From NCBI GenBank assembly GCA_900541035.1, contig UQIN01000004.1, forward strand, positions 60,343 through 124,342: a DNA stretch of 64,000 nucleotides, read 5' to 3'. The stretch is from an uncultured Collinsella sp. GTDB lineage: Bacteria; Actinomycetota; Coriobacteriia; Coriobacteriales; Coriobacteriaceae. The position numbers and the translations under genes were made by a program. Under the pieces are notes generated by a model that worked only from the letters and a program-made list of their open reading frames with translations, had not been told where the DNA came from and did not search any database. Positions 47,579 to 56,438 of this stretch are shown one piece after another (the first letter of the stretch is position 1; each line of letters opens with the position of its first letter).

Positions 47579-48407
47579 TGATGGCCTCCTTATGGGCAGC
47601 GAAATCGGCGATGATCTGGGCATATTCCTCGTCGTTGGGCAGGTGGTGATGCCAGCCGGCCTTGTCCTCCATGACGGGCGAGCCGTAGCCCTTCACCGTG
47701 TTGAGGATGATGACCGTGGGCTTACCCTTGGTCTCGGCCGCAAGCGTCAGCGCGGCGTCGATGGCCTGGACGTCGTTGCCCGGAATGGACAGCACGTTCC
47801 AACCGAAGGCGGCCCAGCGCTCCTCCTGCGAGTCCTGCTTCATGACGTCCTCGGTGCTGCCACTGATCTGCAGGCGGTTGCGGTCCACGAGCGCGCACAG
47901 GTTATCGAGCTGGTAGTTGCCGCCACTCATGGCGCCCTCCCAGACCGAGCCCTCGGCAAGCTCGCCGTCGCCCATGATGGTGTAGACGCGGTAGTCGCGA
48001 CCGTCCATCTTGCCGGCGAGCGCCATACCCACCGCCACGGGCAGGCCGTGACCGAGCGAGCCGGAGTTCATCTCGATGCCCTTGAGTTTATTGTTGGGAT
48101 GGCCGATGTAAGGACTGCCGAACTTGGAGAAGCGGGCCTTGACGTCGTCGAGGTCCAGGTAGCCCTCGTGGCACAGCACCGCGTAATAGGCCTCCATGGC
48201 GTGGCCCTTGGAGAGCACGAAGCGATCGCGGTTGGGATCGTCGACGGTCTCGGGCGAAATGTTAAGGTGGTTGGCGTAGAGGGTCATGAGGGCGTCGATC
48301 ACCGACATGTCGCCGCCGATGTGGCCGCCGGCGCCGGCCATGATGATGTCGACGCAATCGCGGCGGAGGTCCCAGCGCAGGGACTCAAGCTCTTCGATAG
48401 TTGCCAT
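47571..48407 (-). CDS. Transketolase, N-terminal (A) subunit
   Basis: 278 aa; binds the diphosphate of thiamine pyrophosphate. TPP/Mg motif GDGELAEGSVWEGAMSGGNY (about residues 145-164) and histidines in GGHIGGDMS and SLGHGLPVAVGMAL are present. It transfers a two-carbon ketol unit between sugar phosphates. ATG 48407 is 2 bases after the isomerase stop (TAG-AA-ATG), with GGAGAG as ribosome site inside the isomerase gene end; the longer upstream ORF is a shadow. Tight coupling to both neighbours shows one operon. Confidence 0.93.
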   Translation of the reverse strand: MATIEELESLRWDLRRDCVDIIMAGAGGHIGGDMSVIDALMTLYANHLNISPETVDDPNRDRFVLSKGHAMEAYYAVLCHEGYLDLDDVKARFSKFGSPYIGHPNNKLKGIEMNSGSLGHGLPVAVGMALAGKMDGRDYRVYTIMGDGELAEGSVWEGAMSGGNYQLDNLCALVDRNRLQISGSTEDVMKQDSQEERWAAFGWNVLSIPGNDVQAIDAALTLAAETKGKPTVIILNTVKGYGSPVMEDKAGWHHHLPNDEEYAQIIADFAAHKEAING

Positions 48408-48409
48408 TT

Positions 48410-49810
48410 CTACTCTCCTCGCAGGTAGGCTTTGACGTCTTCTTCGATGGGGTCGTACAGGTCGGGCTGGATGCCGATGTACTTGCATGCCTCGTAGAGC
48501 ACCGGCACCACGTTGGCGTGGATGGCCACGCAGTGGTGGATGTAGGGGCCCTCGACGATCTTTGCCTCGAGGCGCTTGAGGTTCTCGACCTCGACCCACA
48601 GGTAGGTGCCCATACCGGCCGGGCCGTCGATGCCGCGGGCATTGCCCAGCAGCAGCGAGTACTCGCCGTTGTCGCCGTCAAAGCGGGCAAGGGTGAGGTC
48701 GCCGTGCTTGGCCTCGGCCGTCAGCGCGCCGGGGTGATCGAAGGCCAGCGGATAGGTGAGCTTGGGCTTGACGGCCGCGCAGCTGCAGGGCCAGGGGCCG
48801 CAGTGCTGCAGCAGCTCGCCGTTCTCGTTGTCGGGATGGCGGACGGTCCAGTCGGCGAACATGCCGCGGTGACGGCCCAGGTCGGCAGCCTCGACCATGA
48901 GCGCGGTGATGGCGCCGTGGATGTCGGTCTCGCAGACGACCGGGATACCCATCTCGTTGAGGATGGCGTTGGCGGCGCAGGGCATAATGCCCAGCTCGTC
49001 CTGCAGGGCATTCCAGCACTGGATGGCGCCGGCGTTGCAGCCGTACTTCTCGACCAGACGCTTCATGGCGATGGCGAGTCCTGCGACCGCGGGAACCTTA
49101 TCCTCGGGGATGCAGATCTCAAAGCTGTCGGCGATGTGGGCGAGCATGGCGGCCATGGCCTGCTCGTCGGCCTGGGCGTCGCGCACGGCCTGGACCAGCT
49201 CGGTCATGGGGATGGGCGAAAGCTGGATGTTGAACTTCTCGAGCAGCTCGCCCTCGTTGCACATGGTCGACCAGAAGTCGAACGGGCGGGTGGCCATCTG
49301 CAGGATGCGGGTGTGCTTGAAGGTCTTAACGACGTTGCACACGGCCAGGAAGTCCCAGACGCCGCGCTCGAACTCGGGATCAGTCAGGCGGCAGTTGGTC
49401 ATGTAGGTGAAGGGGACCTGGAAGCGGCGCAGGACCTTGCCGGTGGCGAACAGGCCGCACTGGCTGTCGCGCAGGCGGGTGCCGTCGGGCTCGGGGCGCT
49501 CGTCGCGCGGGCCCCACAGCAGCACGGGCAGACCGAGCTCGCGGGCAAGGCGGGCGCAGACGTACTCGGTACCAAAGTTGGCGTGGCACAGCATGATGCC
49601 GTCGACGCCCTCGGCGCGGAACTTCTTGACGATAGGCTCGATATGGCTGTCGTCGAACAGCAGGCCCTCGTCGTTGATGTCGTCGATATCAACGATGTCG
49701 ACGCCGATCTCGCGCAGACGGTCAGCCGTCAGACCACGATACTTGATCGCGTCCGGCGCGCTAAAGATGCTGCGGCGCGTAGGCACAAAACCGAGCTTGA
49801 TCTTATCCAT
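48410..49810 (-). CDS. L-fucose/L-arabinose isomerase-family sugar isomerase
   Basis: 466 aa. Family features: LGFVPTRRSIFS start, EGVDGIMLCHANFGTEY, LLWGPRDERPEPDG, a likely metal-ligand acid in PVVCETDIHGAITALM (about residue 305) and a conserved IDGPAGMGTYLWVEVEN. The broad family includes FucI, and sulfoquinovose isomerase of the SqvD type. It should interconvert an aldose and a ketose. First gene of the operon isomerase-tktN-tktC-kinase. ATG 49810 has GGAGGA 5 bases upstream. The substrate cannot be read from sequence; FucI-type, D-arabinose and branched pentoses are all possible. Confidence 0.88.
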   Translation of the reverse strand: MDKIKLGFVPTRRSIFSAPDAIKYRGLTADRLREIGVDIVDIDDINDEGLLFDDSHIEPIVKKFRAEGVDGIMLCHANFGTEYVCARLARELGLPVLLWGPRDERPEPDGTRLRDSQCGLFATGKVLRRFQVPFTYMTNCRLTDPEFERGVWDFLAVCNVVKTFKHTRILQMATRPFDFWSTMCNEGELLEKFNIQLSPIPMTELVQAVRDAQADEQAMAAMLAHIADSFEICIPEDKVPAVAGLAIAMKRLVEKYGCNAGAIQCWNALQDELGIMPCAANAILNEMGIPVVCETDIHGAITALMVEAADLGRHRGMFADWTVRHPDNENGELLQHCGPWPCSCAAVKPKLTYPLAFDHPGALTAEAKHGDLTLARFDGDNGEYSLLLGNARGIDGPAGMGTYLWVEVENLKRLEAKIVEGPYIHHCVAIHANVVPVLYEACKYIGIQPDLYDPIEEDVKAYLRGE

Positions 49811-49960
49811 GTACGTCCTCCCCTAGTCACATGTTCAGTAAACAGACGCATGTTTCGTTTTGTTCTGTTTACTAAATGTTTTACTCTTTTGTTTAAAAGT
49901 TTAGCGCGAAAGTCTCGTAAACGGTAGAGAAATCAGCCTAAACGGTATGTAAACAATCTG
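49811..49960. promoter_or_regulatory. Promoter/operator region of the isomerase operon
   Basis: AT-rich region with GTAAAC at 49838, 49917 and 49949, GTTTAC at 49867 and TAAACGG at 49939. The same units occur upstream of lacI (51141-51195) and at 26558-26891, suggesting binding by the adjacent LacI protein. Confidence 0.55.
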
Positions 49961-49975
49961 AACATACAAGGGCAA

Positions 49976-50005
49976 CAAAAAGAGGGCCCCGAAGGACCCT
50001 CTTTT
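49976..50005 (-). terminator. lacI-type gene terminator
   Basis: AAAGAGGG(T)CC / GG(GG)CCCTCTTT hairpin followed by TTTT on the minus strand, 60 bases past the regulator's stop codon. A run of A on the other side makes it possibly bidirectional. Confidence 0.85.
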
Positions 50006-50067
50006 GAATAGCGCTATGTTAACTGCCCTAGCGAGCTTTGGCACGCTGCAGGCGATGCCGTCTCCGC

Positions 50068-51078
50068 CTAGATTTCGCGCACGCTCTGGCGCTCGACAAA
50101 ATAGGTCGAGACGGCCGTTTTGCAGGTATAGCTCTTGGGATTGCGGATGTTGCCCACCAGACGGCGCACCGCGATCTCGCCCACCTCGTGCTTGGGAACA
50201 TGCACCGTGGTGAGCGGCGGATTGGAGAACGCGCCCACGGACAGGTCGTCGAAGCCGATCATCGACACATCGTCGGGCACGCGCACGCCATGCTCGTTGA
50301 GGGCACGCATGGCACCAACGGCGAGTACGTCGTTTTCGGCAAAGAAGGCCGTCGGCAGGTCGTCGCGCGAGACGGTGTCGAGCCAGGCACCCATGTCGTG
50401 ATAAGCGCCCTCGAGTGTGGTGCCCAGGGTGACATGCCATGCCGGATTGGGCTCAAGGCCCGCATCCTCAAGCGCTTGACGGTAGCCGCGCTCACGGTCC
50501 TTAAAGTTGCGGATACGCAGGTCGCCCGCTAGATAGCCAATCTGCTTGTGACCTTTCTCGATAAGATGGTCAACGGCGCGCAGCACCGAATCGGTATTGG
50601 CGATGACCACGGCATCGAAGTACTGGCGATCGCTCCAGCCATCGAGCACGATCAGGTGGGCAGCAGCGTTGGCAAACAGGGCGTAGTCCTCCTCGCCCAG
50701 CTCGGTACCCATCAGCACGATAGCGGCTGACGGATCGGCGATAAGGCCCTCGACCTGCGGGCGCACGGCGTCCAGGTCGCTAAAGTCGAGCGAGACAAAG
50801 CTCGTGCTCATGCCGTGGCGACGCGCCTGGCGCTCCACGCCCTCGATGACCGCGGGATGGAAGGTGCTCTCGTCCAGGATGGCGCCCGTCTTGCGCGCAA
50901 GCACAAACTGGATGCTCTCGAGCTGCGTCGACTGCTGATAGCCAAGCGACTGCGCGCACTCCAGGATGACCTTGGCGGTCTCCTCGCTCACGCTGCGCTT
51001 GCGGTTGAGCGCGTTGGACACGGTTGCGGGCGAAAAGCCGGTAATGCGGCTGATCTCGCGGACGCTTGCTTTAGCCAT
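50068..51078 (-). CDS. LacI-family repressor of the isomerase operon
   Basis: 336 aa. N-terminal HTH (VREISRITGFSPATVSNALN) and hinge, then a periplasmic-binding-protein-like sugar domain ending TVHVPKHEVGEIAVRRLVGN. It lies directly upstream of the isomerase gene on the same strand, with a terminator between, so the operon has its own promoter. ATG 51078 has GGGGGA upstream. TAAAC/GTTTA motifs lie before both its own gene and the operon, as expected for an autoregulated local repressor. Confidence 0.92.
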   Translation of the reverse strand: MAKASVREISRITGFSPATVSNALNRKRSVSEETAKVILECAQSLGYQQSTQLESIQFVLARKTGAILDESTFHPAVIEGVERQARRHGMSTSFVSLDFSDLDAVRPQVEGLIADPSAAIVLMGTELGEEDYALFANAAAHLIVLDGWSDRQYFDAVVIANTDSVLRAVDHLIEKGHKQIGYLAGDLRIRNFKDRERGYRQALEDAGLEPNPAWHVTLGTTLEGAYHDMGAWLDTVSRDDLPTAFFAENDVLAVGAMRALNEHGVRVPDDVSMIGFDDLSVGAFSNPPLTTVHVPKHEVGEIAVRRLVGNIRNPKSYTCKTAVSTYFVERQSVREI

Positions 51079-51140
51079 CGTTCCCCCTAGCATCGGTCGC
51101 GGCCGAGCATCGTGGCTTGACCGCCCCGTGGCTCGGCAAC

Positions 51141-51195
51141 TAAACGACCGCAAATTCAATCTAAACAGAATAGTAAATGTTTAATAGCTAGTTTA
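51141..51195. promoter_or_regulatory. Operator motifs upstream of the LacI-type gene
   Basis: TAAAC at 51141 and 51162 and GTTTA at 51179 and 51191, including TAAAC-N12-GTTTA (51162-51183). Confidence 0.45.
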
Positions 51196-51260
51196 GCCTG
51201 TTGTCAAGCGAAGTGGCACGACTATTCCCCCAACGGGCGCATTTGTCCATCTTAACGTTA

Positions 51261-52679
51261 TTACGCAAGGTCTTCGCCATTGCTTGCTATTACGCGTCGG
51301 TACCATTCGAAGCTTTTCTTTTTACGTCTCTCAAACGAGCCCGCACCGCTATCGTCTCGATCGACATAGATAAACCCGTAGCGCTTACGCATCTGTCCTG
51401 TGGCGACCGAAACCAAATCGATCGGGCCCCAACAGGTATATCCCATGAGTTCCACCCCGTCGAGCTCGACGGTCTCCCTCATCGCCTCGATGTGGGCCCG
51501 CAGGTATTCAACTCGATAGTCGTCTTCTATTTCACCCGAATCTTCCGGCACATCAGGAGCACCCAAACCGTTTTCGACGATGAACAGCGGCTTTTGATAG
51601 CGATCCCAGATTTCATTCATGGTGACGCGCAGCCCTTTGGGGTCGATAAACCTCCCCCAAGGCTCCTGTTTTAGATACGGATTAGGCGCCGAGCGAAGAA
51701 GGTTCGAATCGAACTGACCTTCCGCATGCGCTTTTGCGACGCGCGTCGAGTAATACGAAAACGAGACGAAATCGACCAGGTTTGCAGCCAGTACTTCGCG
51801 GTCATCATCCCGATAGGGCACCTCAAAACCATGGCGGGCGTATTCCTTGAGAACATAGCTCGGGTACGCACCGCGCACCTGGACGTCGGTAAACATGTAA
51901 TGGCTGCGATTCTCGGCCTGCGCAGCCAGCACATCGTCCGGATCACATGTAGCCGGATAGAAGACACCTGCGTTGAGCATGCAACCGATCTTCGCCCCAG
52001 GGCACAGTTCATGACACGCCCCGACCGCACGGGCGCTCGCAACCAATACATGGTGCACGGCCGTGTGAACCGTTGCATAGCGATTCTCCCCTTGCTCGAA
52101 GATGATCCCCGCCGCCATAAAGCACGCCTGCGTCATGATGTTGATCTCGTTAAAGGTCAGCCAATAATTGACCAATCCCCGATAGCGCTCGAACACGGTA
52201 CGCGAATATCGCTCGAACAGGTCGACCAACCTGCGATCGCGCCATCCGCCATACGCATCGACGAGATGCATGGGGACATCATAGTGGTTGAGCGTCACCA
52301 AAGGCTCAATGTCATGCGCGCGACACGTCCTAAAAACATCCTCGTAAAAGGCAAGGCCTTCTTCATTGGGCTCGGCTTCGTCTCCTTTGGGAAAAATGCG
52401 GCTCCAGGCGATTGATAAGCGCAGGCATTTAAAACCCATCTGGGCAAACAGTTCAATATCCTGCTTGTACCTATGGTAAAAATCAATGCCCTTGCGAGCG
52501 GGATAGAAGCTGTCGGGTGCCAACGCACGCGGATCAAGGTCTCCCCGCATGACGTCCATGCGTTGATCGCCAAACGGCAGCATGTCGGAATTGGCTAAAC
52601 CGCGACCGCCTTCGTTCCATCCTCCCTCGCACTGGTTTGCAGCCAGAGCCCCGCCCCATAAAAAATCTTCTCTAAACAT
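51261..52679 (-). CDS. 6-phospho-beta-glucosidase, GH1 (copy 3)
   Basis: 472 aa, starting MFREDFLWGGALAANQCEGG. Acid/base in LTFNEINI (about residue 177) and nucleophile in FIVENGLGAPD (about 366) are intact. Third gene of the minus-strand licT-PTS-GH1 operon, so its substrate is the glucoside imported by that permease. The ATG at 52679 is 10 bases after AAAGGA, a longer spacing than usual. The intergenic stretch before it contains alternative hairpins (52745-52797). Confidence 0.94.
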   Translation of the reverse strand: MFREDFLWGGALAANQCEGGWNEGGRGLANSDMLPFGDQRMDVMRGDLDPRALAPDSFYPARKGIDFYHRYKQDIELFAQMGFKCLRLSIAWSRIFPKGDEAEPNEEGLAFYEDVFRTCRAHDIEPLVTLNHYDVPMHLVDAYGGWRDRRLVDLFERYSRTVFERYRGLVNYWLTFNEINIMTQACFMAAGIIFEQGENRYATVHTAVHHVLVASARAVGACHELCPGAKIGCMLNAGVFYPATCDPDDVLAAQAENRSHYMFTDVQVRGAYPSYVLKEYARHGFEVPYRDDDREVLAANLVDFVSFSYYSTRVAKAHAEGQFDSNLLRSAPNPYLKQEPWGRFIDPKGLRVTMNEIWDRYQKPLFIVENGLGAPDVPEDSGEIEDDYRVEYLRAHIEAMRETVELDGVELMGYTCWGPIDLVSVATGQMRKRYGFIYVDRDDSGAGSFERRKKKSFEWYRRVIASNGEDLA

Positions 52680-52744
52680 TATGGTGTCGTCCTTTCTATC
52701 AAATTCCCGGCCCACACTGTCGAACGCAACGGACTCGGCAAGTG

Positions 52745-52797
52745 CCGCGCAACAGCACAGTACCGTTGCGCGGCCAAGGGGTCGGACCGCGCAACGG
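52745..52797 (-). repeat. Three mutually complementary segments between PTS and GH1 genes
   Basis: CCGCGCAAC (52745-52753), CCGTTGCGCGG (52763-52773) and CCGCGCAACGG (52787-52797). The middle one can pair with either flank, so two hairpins exclude each other. Possible processing or attenuation site inside the operon. Confidence 0.6.
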
Positions 52798-52825
52798 CTG
52801 GGGAGCATATTTGTGTAGTAGCCTC

Positions 52826-54274
52826 TTATGCCTCGACGGATTCAACGGCCTCAGAATCGCCGCTCTTGGACTTCAACGGCATCTTCTCCTGTCCTTCAAA
52901 TCCAAAAATCATCGCCAACGCAAACGTCACGGCACCGCCAGCAAGACACCCGATGGTGCCAGGGATGATATCCTGAGCAAACATGAGCACGTTCATCCAT
53001 GGGAAACCAACGCCAGTGAAGATATAGACGTTGGCATGAAGAAGGCTTACCAGCAGACCACCGACAGCACCACCAATCATGTTCCAGGCAAGAGCCTTCT
53101 TGTCGCGAAACAGGATGCCGTAGATGATGGGCTCACTCACGCGACCGAAGGCATAGGTGATGAACAAGTTCCAGCCCGTGGCTCGACTCTCCTTGTCCTT
53201 AGCGCGCAGGCCATAGGCGAGCGCGATGGCAAGCGTGGTGTAGGCTACAACCGCGGTGCCGGGGTATAAGATGGCGTCGTAACCGTTCTGGAGCGCGGCG
53301 GGCAATATGGCGGTATAGATCGGCACGTGCATGCCGGTGGCGATGATCAGATTCCAGAATGCGCCGATAACCGCGGTCGCAGCGGGACCGGCAACAGAGG
53401 CGAGCCAAATGATGAAATCGGCCACAAGGCCCATGACAAATTGGACGGCAGGGCCGCAGAGGCACAGCGCGACCGGCAACATCACGAGCACCGTACCCAC
53501 GGGTACGATCAGAATGCGCAACATATCAGGCGAGATCTTCTTAAAGAAGCGCTCAACATAGGACTGGGCCCAGGTGATCAAGATGACCGGAAGAACAGCC
53601 TGGGTGTAGTTGACGAGCTGCATGGGGATGCCGAAGACGCTGAAAGGCTTTCCGTCCTCAACAATAGCGAGCATGTCGGGATAAATCATCACAACAGCGA
53701 TGAGCAGTGCCAGCACAGGACTCGTTTTGAACTTCTTAGCCGAACTGTAGGCAGCAAATACCGGGAAGTAATAGTACGCCGCATCGCCCACCAGGGAAAG
53801 GATCCGATACAGGTCGCTCGTTTCGGACATAAAACCGGCGCCTTCGGGCCCAAACAGAATAACGAGCATCTTGAAGATACCGGCGACACAAAAGATCGGA
53901 AGGATCGGGGTGATAGCGCCGCTCACGGCATCGAGCAGCTGATTGAAGAGGTGCTTGGGCGCCAAGCGCTCCTTCCAGCTAAGCTGAGGGCCATCGAGTT
54001 CCTCGTCAATCGATACCGTGACCTCGAATCCGCCCTGCTTACACACCTCGTCGTAGACCTTGTCGACCGTGGGCCCGACCACCAGCTGCACCTGCCCTCC
54101 GGCGTGCACGACGCTGATGATAGACGAGATGTCCTCAAGCTTCTCATCATTCGAGAGGCTTTCATCCTTGAGGTTGAAGCGCAGGCGCGTCATGCAATGC
54201 GTAACCGAAGCCACGTTTTCCGCCCCGCCCACAGTGGAGAGAATCTGCTCTGCCACCTTTTTGTAATTTGCCAT
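52826..54274 (-). CDS. PTS beta-glucoside-type IIBC permease (copy 2)
   Basis: 482 aa. IIB domain with phospho-cysteine in VTHCMTRLRFNL (about residue 26), IIC domain with about ten helices (GRVSEPIIYGILF corresponds to the substrate region). No IIA domain. It imports and phosphorylates a beta-glucoside for the GH1 enzyme downstream; phosphate may come from the stand-alone IIA at 5.7 kb. ATG 54274 has AAAGGAG at 6 bases; the adjacent ATG at 54277 is also possible. It follows licT by 70 bases. Confidence 0.93.
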   Translation of the reverse strand: MANYKKVAEQILSTVGGAENVASVTHCMTRLRFNLKDESLSNDEKLEDISSIISVVHAGGQVQLVVGPTVDKVYDEVCKQGGFEVTVSIDEELDGPQLSWKERLAPKHLFNQLLDAVSGAITPILPIFCVAGIFKMLVILFGPEGAGFMSETSDLYRILSLVGDAAYYYFPVFAAYSSAKKFKTSPVLALLIAVVMIYPDMLAIVEDGKPFSVFGIPMQLVNYTQAVLPVILITWAQSYVERFFKKISPDMLRILIVPVGTVLVMLPVALCLCGPAVQFVMGLVADFIIWLASVAGPAATAVIGAFWNLIIATGMHVPIYTAILPAALQNGYDAILYPGTAVVAYTTLAIALAYGLRAKDKESRATGWNLFITYAFGRVSEPIIYGILFRDKKALAWNMIGGAVGGLLVSLLHANVYIFTGVGFPWMNVLMFAQDIIPGTIGCLAGGAVTFALAMIFGFEGQEKMPLKSKSGDSEAVESVEA

Positions 54275-54344
54275 CATTGGCTCCTTTGCACAATCTTGGC
54301 TTACTGTTCGAATCGGCAAAGGTCATGCCCCGAATGGCTACGGG

Positions 54345-55184
54345 TTACAATCCTTTTTTGGAGATGATCCGGTTGAGATGGATCATCAGATAGAGTTCCT
54401 CCTCCTCGGAGAGCGTGGCGTCCCACGTTTCACGACAATAGGAACCGATATGCTTCACGCACTCTGCCAACTGCGGAAACTCCTCACGAAAGTTCTTGTA
54501 CATCTGCATGTTGGCGCTGTTCAGCGACTCGCCGGCTTGAATGCGCTTGAACAGGTACCGCAGATGCGTGGCGAAGCGGGTGAAATCAAAGGAATCGCGG
54601 TCGACAATAATGCGGAAATCGCTTTCGAGAATCTCGATAACGTCCTCGAGCATATCGTCGAACTGCTTTGCGGGCTCGGCCGTGGCTTTGACGGCTTCAA
54701 CAACCCGTGCGTTCACGAGATTCATCGCAATACTGGCAATCTCATCCTTGGGAAGCCGCTCTCCGAGCTCCTTCTCGAGTCGCATGACGATAAACTGGGC
54801 AGCCTTGTATTCCTTCGGATACGTCTCCCGCACTTCATAGGCAAGAGGCATCGCGATGCGGACCCCCTTTTGGGCTCGCGCAACGGCAAACGACAGGTGA
54901 TCAGCCATGAACAGCGTCGCATTGGTCGAGAGGTCGTAGGGCAGTTCGTTGGCAACGATGTCCATAACTTTCGCCGCAAACATCACGATATCCGAGGGAA
55001 GATCCCTCATGACATCTTGTCCTTTAGGATCAATGTCGTAAAACGTATGCTCGATTTTAGAAAGAGGGAGCTCTCGAGGAAAATCTCCGCCGAAACCGAC
55101 GCCCCTGCCCATGGCGATGACATCTCGCCCCTGTCCGTCACGGCAAAGAACCGCGTTGTTGTTAAGCTTTTTAATTGCAAGCAT
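54345..55184 (-). CDS. licT: BglG/LicT-family transcription antiterminator
   Basis: 279 aa. An N-terminal RNA-binding domain (LAIKKLNNNAVLCRDGQGRD, about residues 2-21, and VIAMGRGVGFG) is followed by two PRD domains; PRD1 includes LFMADHLSFAVARA and PRD2 LYLMIHLNRII with the phospho-histidines. When the sugar is present the protein binds a RAT sequence in mRNA and prevents termination. ATG 55184 has GAAAGGAGG upstream; an in-frame start 69 bases earlier would begin inside the terminator. A RAT sequence and terminator precede the gene, so it autoregulates the licT-PTS-GH1 operon. Confidence 0.95.
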   Translation of the reverse strand: MLAIKKLNNNAVLCRDGQGRDVIAMGRGVGFGGDFPRELPLSKIEHTFYDIDPKGQDVMRDLPSDIVMFAAKVMDIVANELPYDLSTNATLFMADHLSFAVARAQKGVRIAMPLAYEVRETYPKEYKAAQFIVMRLEKELGERLPKDEIASIAMNLVNARVVEAVKATAEPAKQFDDMLEDVIEILESDFRIIVDRDSFDFTRFATHLRYLFKRIQAGESLNSANMQMYKNFREEFPQLAECVKHIGSYCRETWDATLSEEEELYLMIHLNRIISKKGL

Positions 55185-55212
55185 GGTGAACCTCCTTTCA
55201 AGAACACTCACA

Positions 55213-55259
55213 GAAAAAGGCATGATAGCCAATAGCAGTGCTATTGCGGTCATGCCTTA
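55213..55259 (-). terminator. Regulated terminator in the licT leader
   Basis: On the minus strand AAGGCATGA ... TCATGCCTT with an inner AATAGCA/TGCTATT stem, then TTTTT. Its 5' arm overlaps the second RAT-like sequence. Confidence 0.85.
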
Positions 55260-55270
55260 CGTAACAATCC
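55249..55270 (-). promoter_or_regulatory. Shortened RAT-like sequence overlapping the terminator
   Basis: GGATTGTTAC followed after four bases by GGCATGAC. The two conserved halves are present but the middle stem is missing. Pairing here would block the terminator's 5' arm. Confidence 0.6.
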
Positions 55271-55286
55271 GTGTTGTATTGCTCTT

Positions 55287-55316
55287 GGGCATGCCTCCAC
55301 ACAGGAGTAACAATCC
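55287..55316 (-). promoter_or_regulatory. Ribonucleic antiterminator (RAT) site for LicT
   Basis: A 30-base site on the minus strand with GGATTGTTAC, the stem TCC/GGA around TGTGT, and GGCATGCCC. It matches the LicT/BglG consensus GGATTGTTAC-N10-GGCA-type layout. Confidence 0.8.
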
Positions 55317-55433
55317 AAGATGCAGAATGCATTATAGCGCTCTCCCCGCCCCGGGGACCATCGGGCTGGCGAACGGTAGATGTCGGCCCGCCAGCGGCCA
55401 CATCGAGCAGATGGGCGTGCTTCGATCCCGAGC

Positions 55434-56408
55434 CTAGCCTAGGATGCGGGCCATGCGCGCCTTGAACTCGGACAGAAAGCGCGGGGCGTCCACGGTGAGT
55501 GCCACAAGCGCGCTCTTGTCGGGGTCGGACAGGCGATGCTCGTCGCAGATAGTGCGGCCGCGATACTCGCCGAGCAGGTCGACGCGCAAGTTGCAACCAA
55601 GTGCGCCCACGAGCGTGGGATCAATCGCCACGGCAACGGCAAGCGGATCGTGCAGCGCGCAGCCGCCCAGGTAGGGCGCGTTCATCTCGTACGAACCAAT
55701 GTAGTGCTCGACCATGCTCGCAAATGCGCAGCCGGCCATAGTGCCCGAGCCCGTCCAGCCGGCAATGTCGCGGCGTGTGAGCACCGCGCGATGTGTCACG
55801 TCCAGACCCACCATGGTGAGCTTACGGCCCGAGCGCAGCACGGCATCGGCCGCCTCAGGGTCGCTCGCCATGTTGGCCTCGGCGCCCGCGCTCACGTTGC
55901 CGGGCACGGTAAGGGCGCCGCCCATCACGACCACGCGGCCGATGGACATCATCGCCGCCGCATCGCGCTCCAGGGCGAGCGCCAGATTGGAGAGCGGGCC
56001 AGTCGCTACGTAGACCAGATCGGGACCATAAGTGCGCGCGGCATCGATCAAATAATCGACCGCAGCGTTGCCGTCGGCCGAGGTCGCCCCCACCGGCTCG
56101 TAGGGCGACGCGGGCACGCTCGCGCCGCCGATGCCGTTCTTGCCGTGAATGAGCGCGGTGGACGCCGGCGGCGTATAGGGCTCAGTCGCCTGCAGAGGAC
56201 GGTCGGCACCCAGGTACACCGGAACCTCGGGGCGACCCAGCAGATCGAGCACCGCCAGGCAGTTGTGCGCCGATTGCTCGACGCGCACGTTGCCAAAGCA
56301 CGTGGTGATACCCACGAGCTCCACCTCGGGGCTCGCGATGGCATAGGCCAGCGCCATCGCATCGTCCACACCCATATCCAGATCAAGGATCAGCTTCTTG
56401 ATTGCCAT
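55434..56408 (-). CDS. Nucleoside hydrolase (inosine-uridine preferring family)
   Basis: 324 aa. The calcium-binding Asp motif LILDLDMGVDDAMALA is at the N-terminus (usual DxDxxxDD), VYVATGPLSNLALAL and a catalytic-site region GGCALHDPLAVAVAIDP follow in family order. It splits nucleosides to base and ribose. Placed 30 bases after ribokinase on the same strand, so the two act together in salvage of nucleoside ribose. Ribosome site GGAG precedes the ATG by 9 bases. Confidence 0.94.
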   Translation of the reverse strand: MAIKKLILDLDMGVDDAMALAYAIASPEVELVGITTCFGNVRVEQSAHNCLAVLDLLGRPEVPVYLGADRPLQATEPYTPPASTALIHGKNGIGGASVPASPYEPVGATSADGNAAVDYLIDAARTYGPDLVYVATGPLSNLALALERDAAAMMSIGRVVVMGGALTVPGNVSAGAEANMASDPEAADAVLRSGRKLTMVGLDVTHRAVLTRRDIAGWTGSGTMAGCAFASMVEHYIGSYEMNAPYLGGCALHDPLAVAVAIDPTLVGALGCNLRVDLLGEYRGRTICDEHRLSDPDKSALVALTVDAPRFLSEFKARMARILG

Positions 56409-56438
56409 TGTTCTACTCCGCTTCTCCGTCTTTATCGT

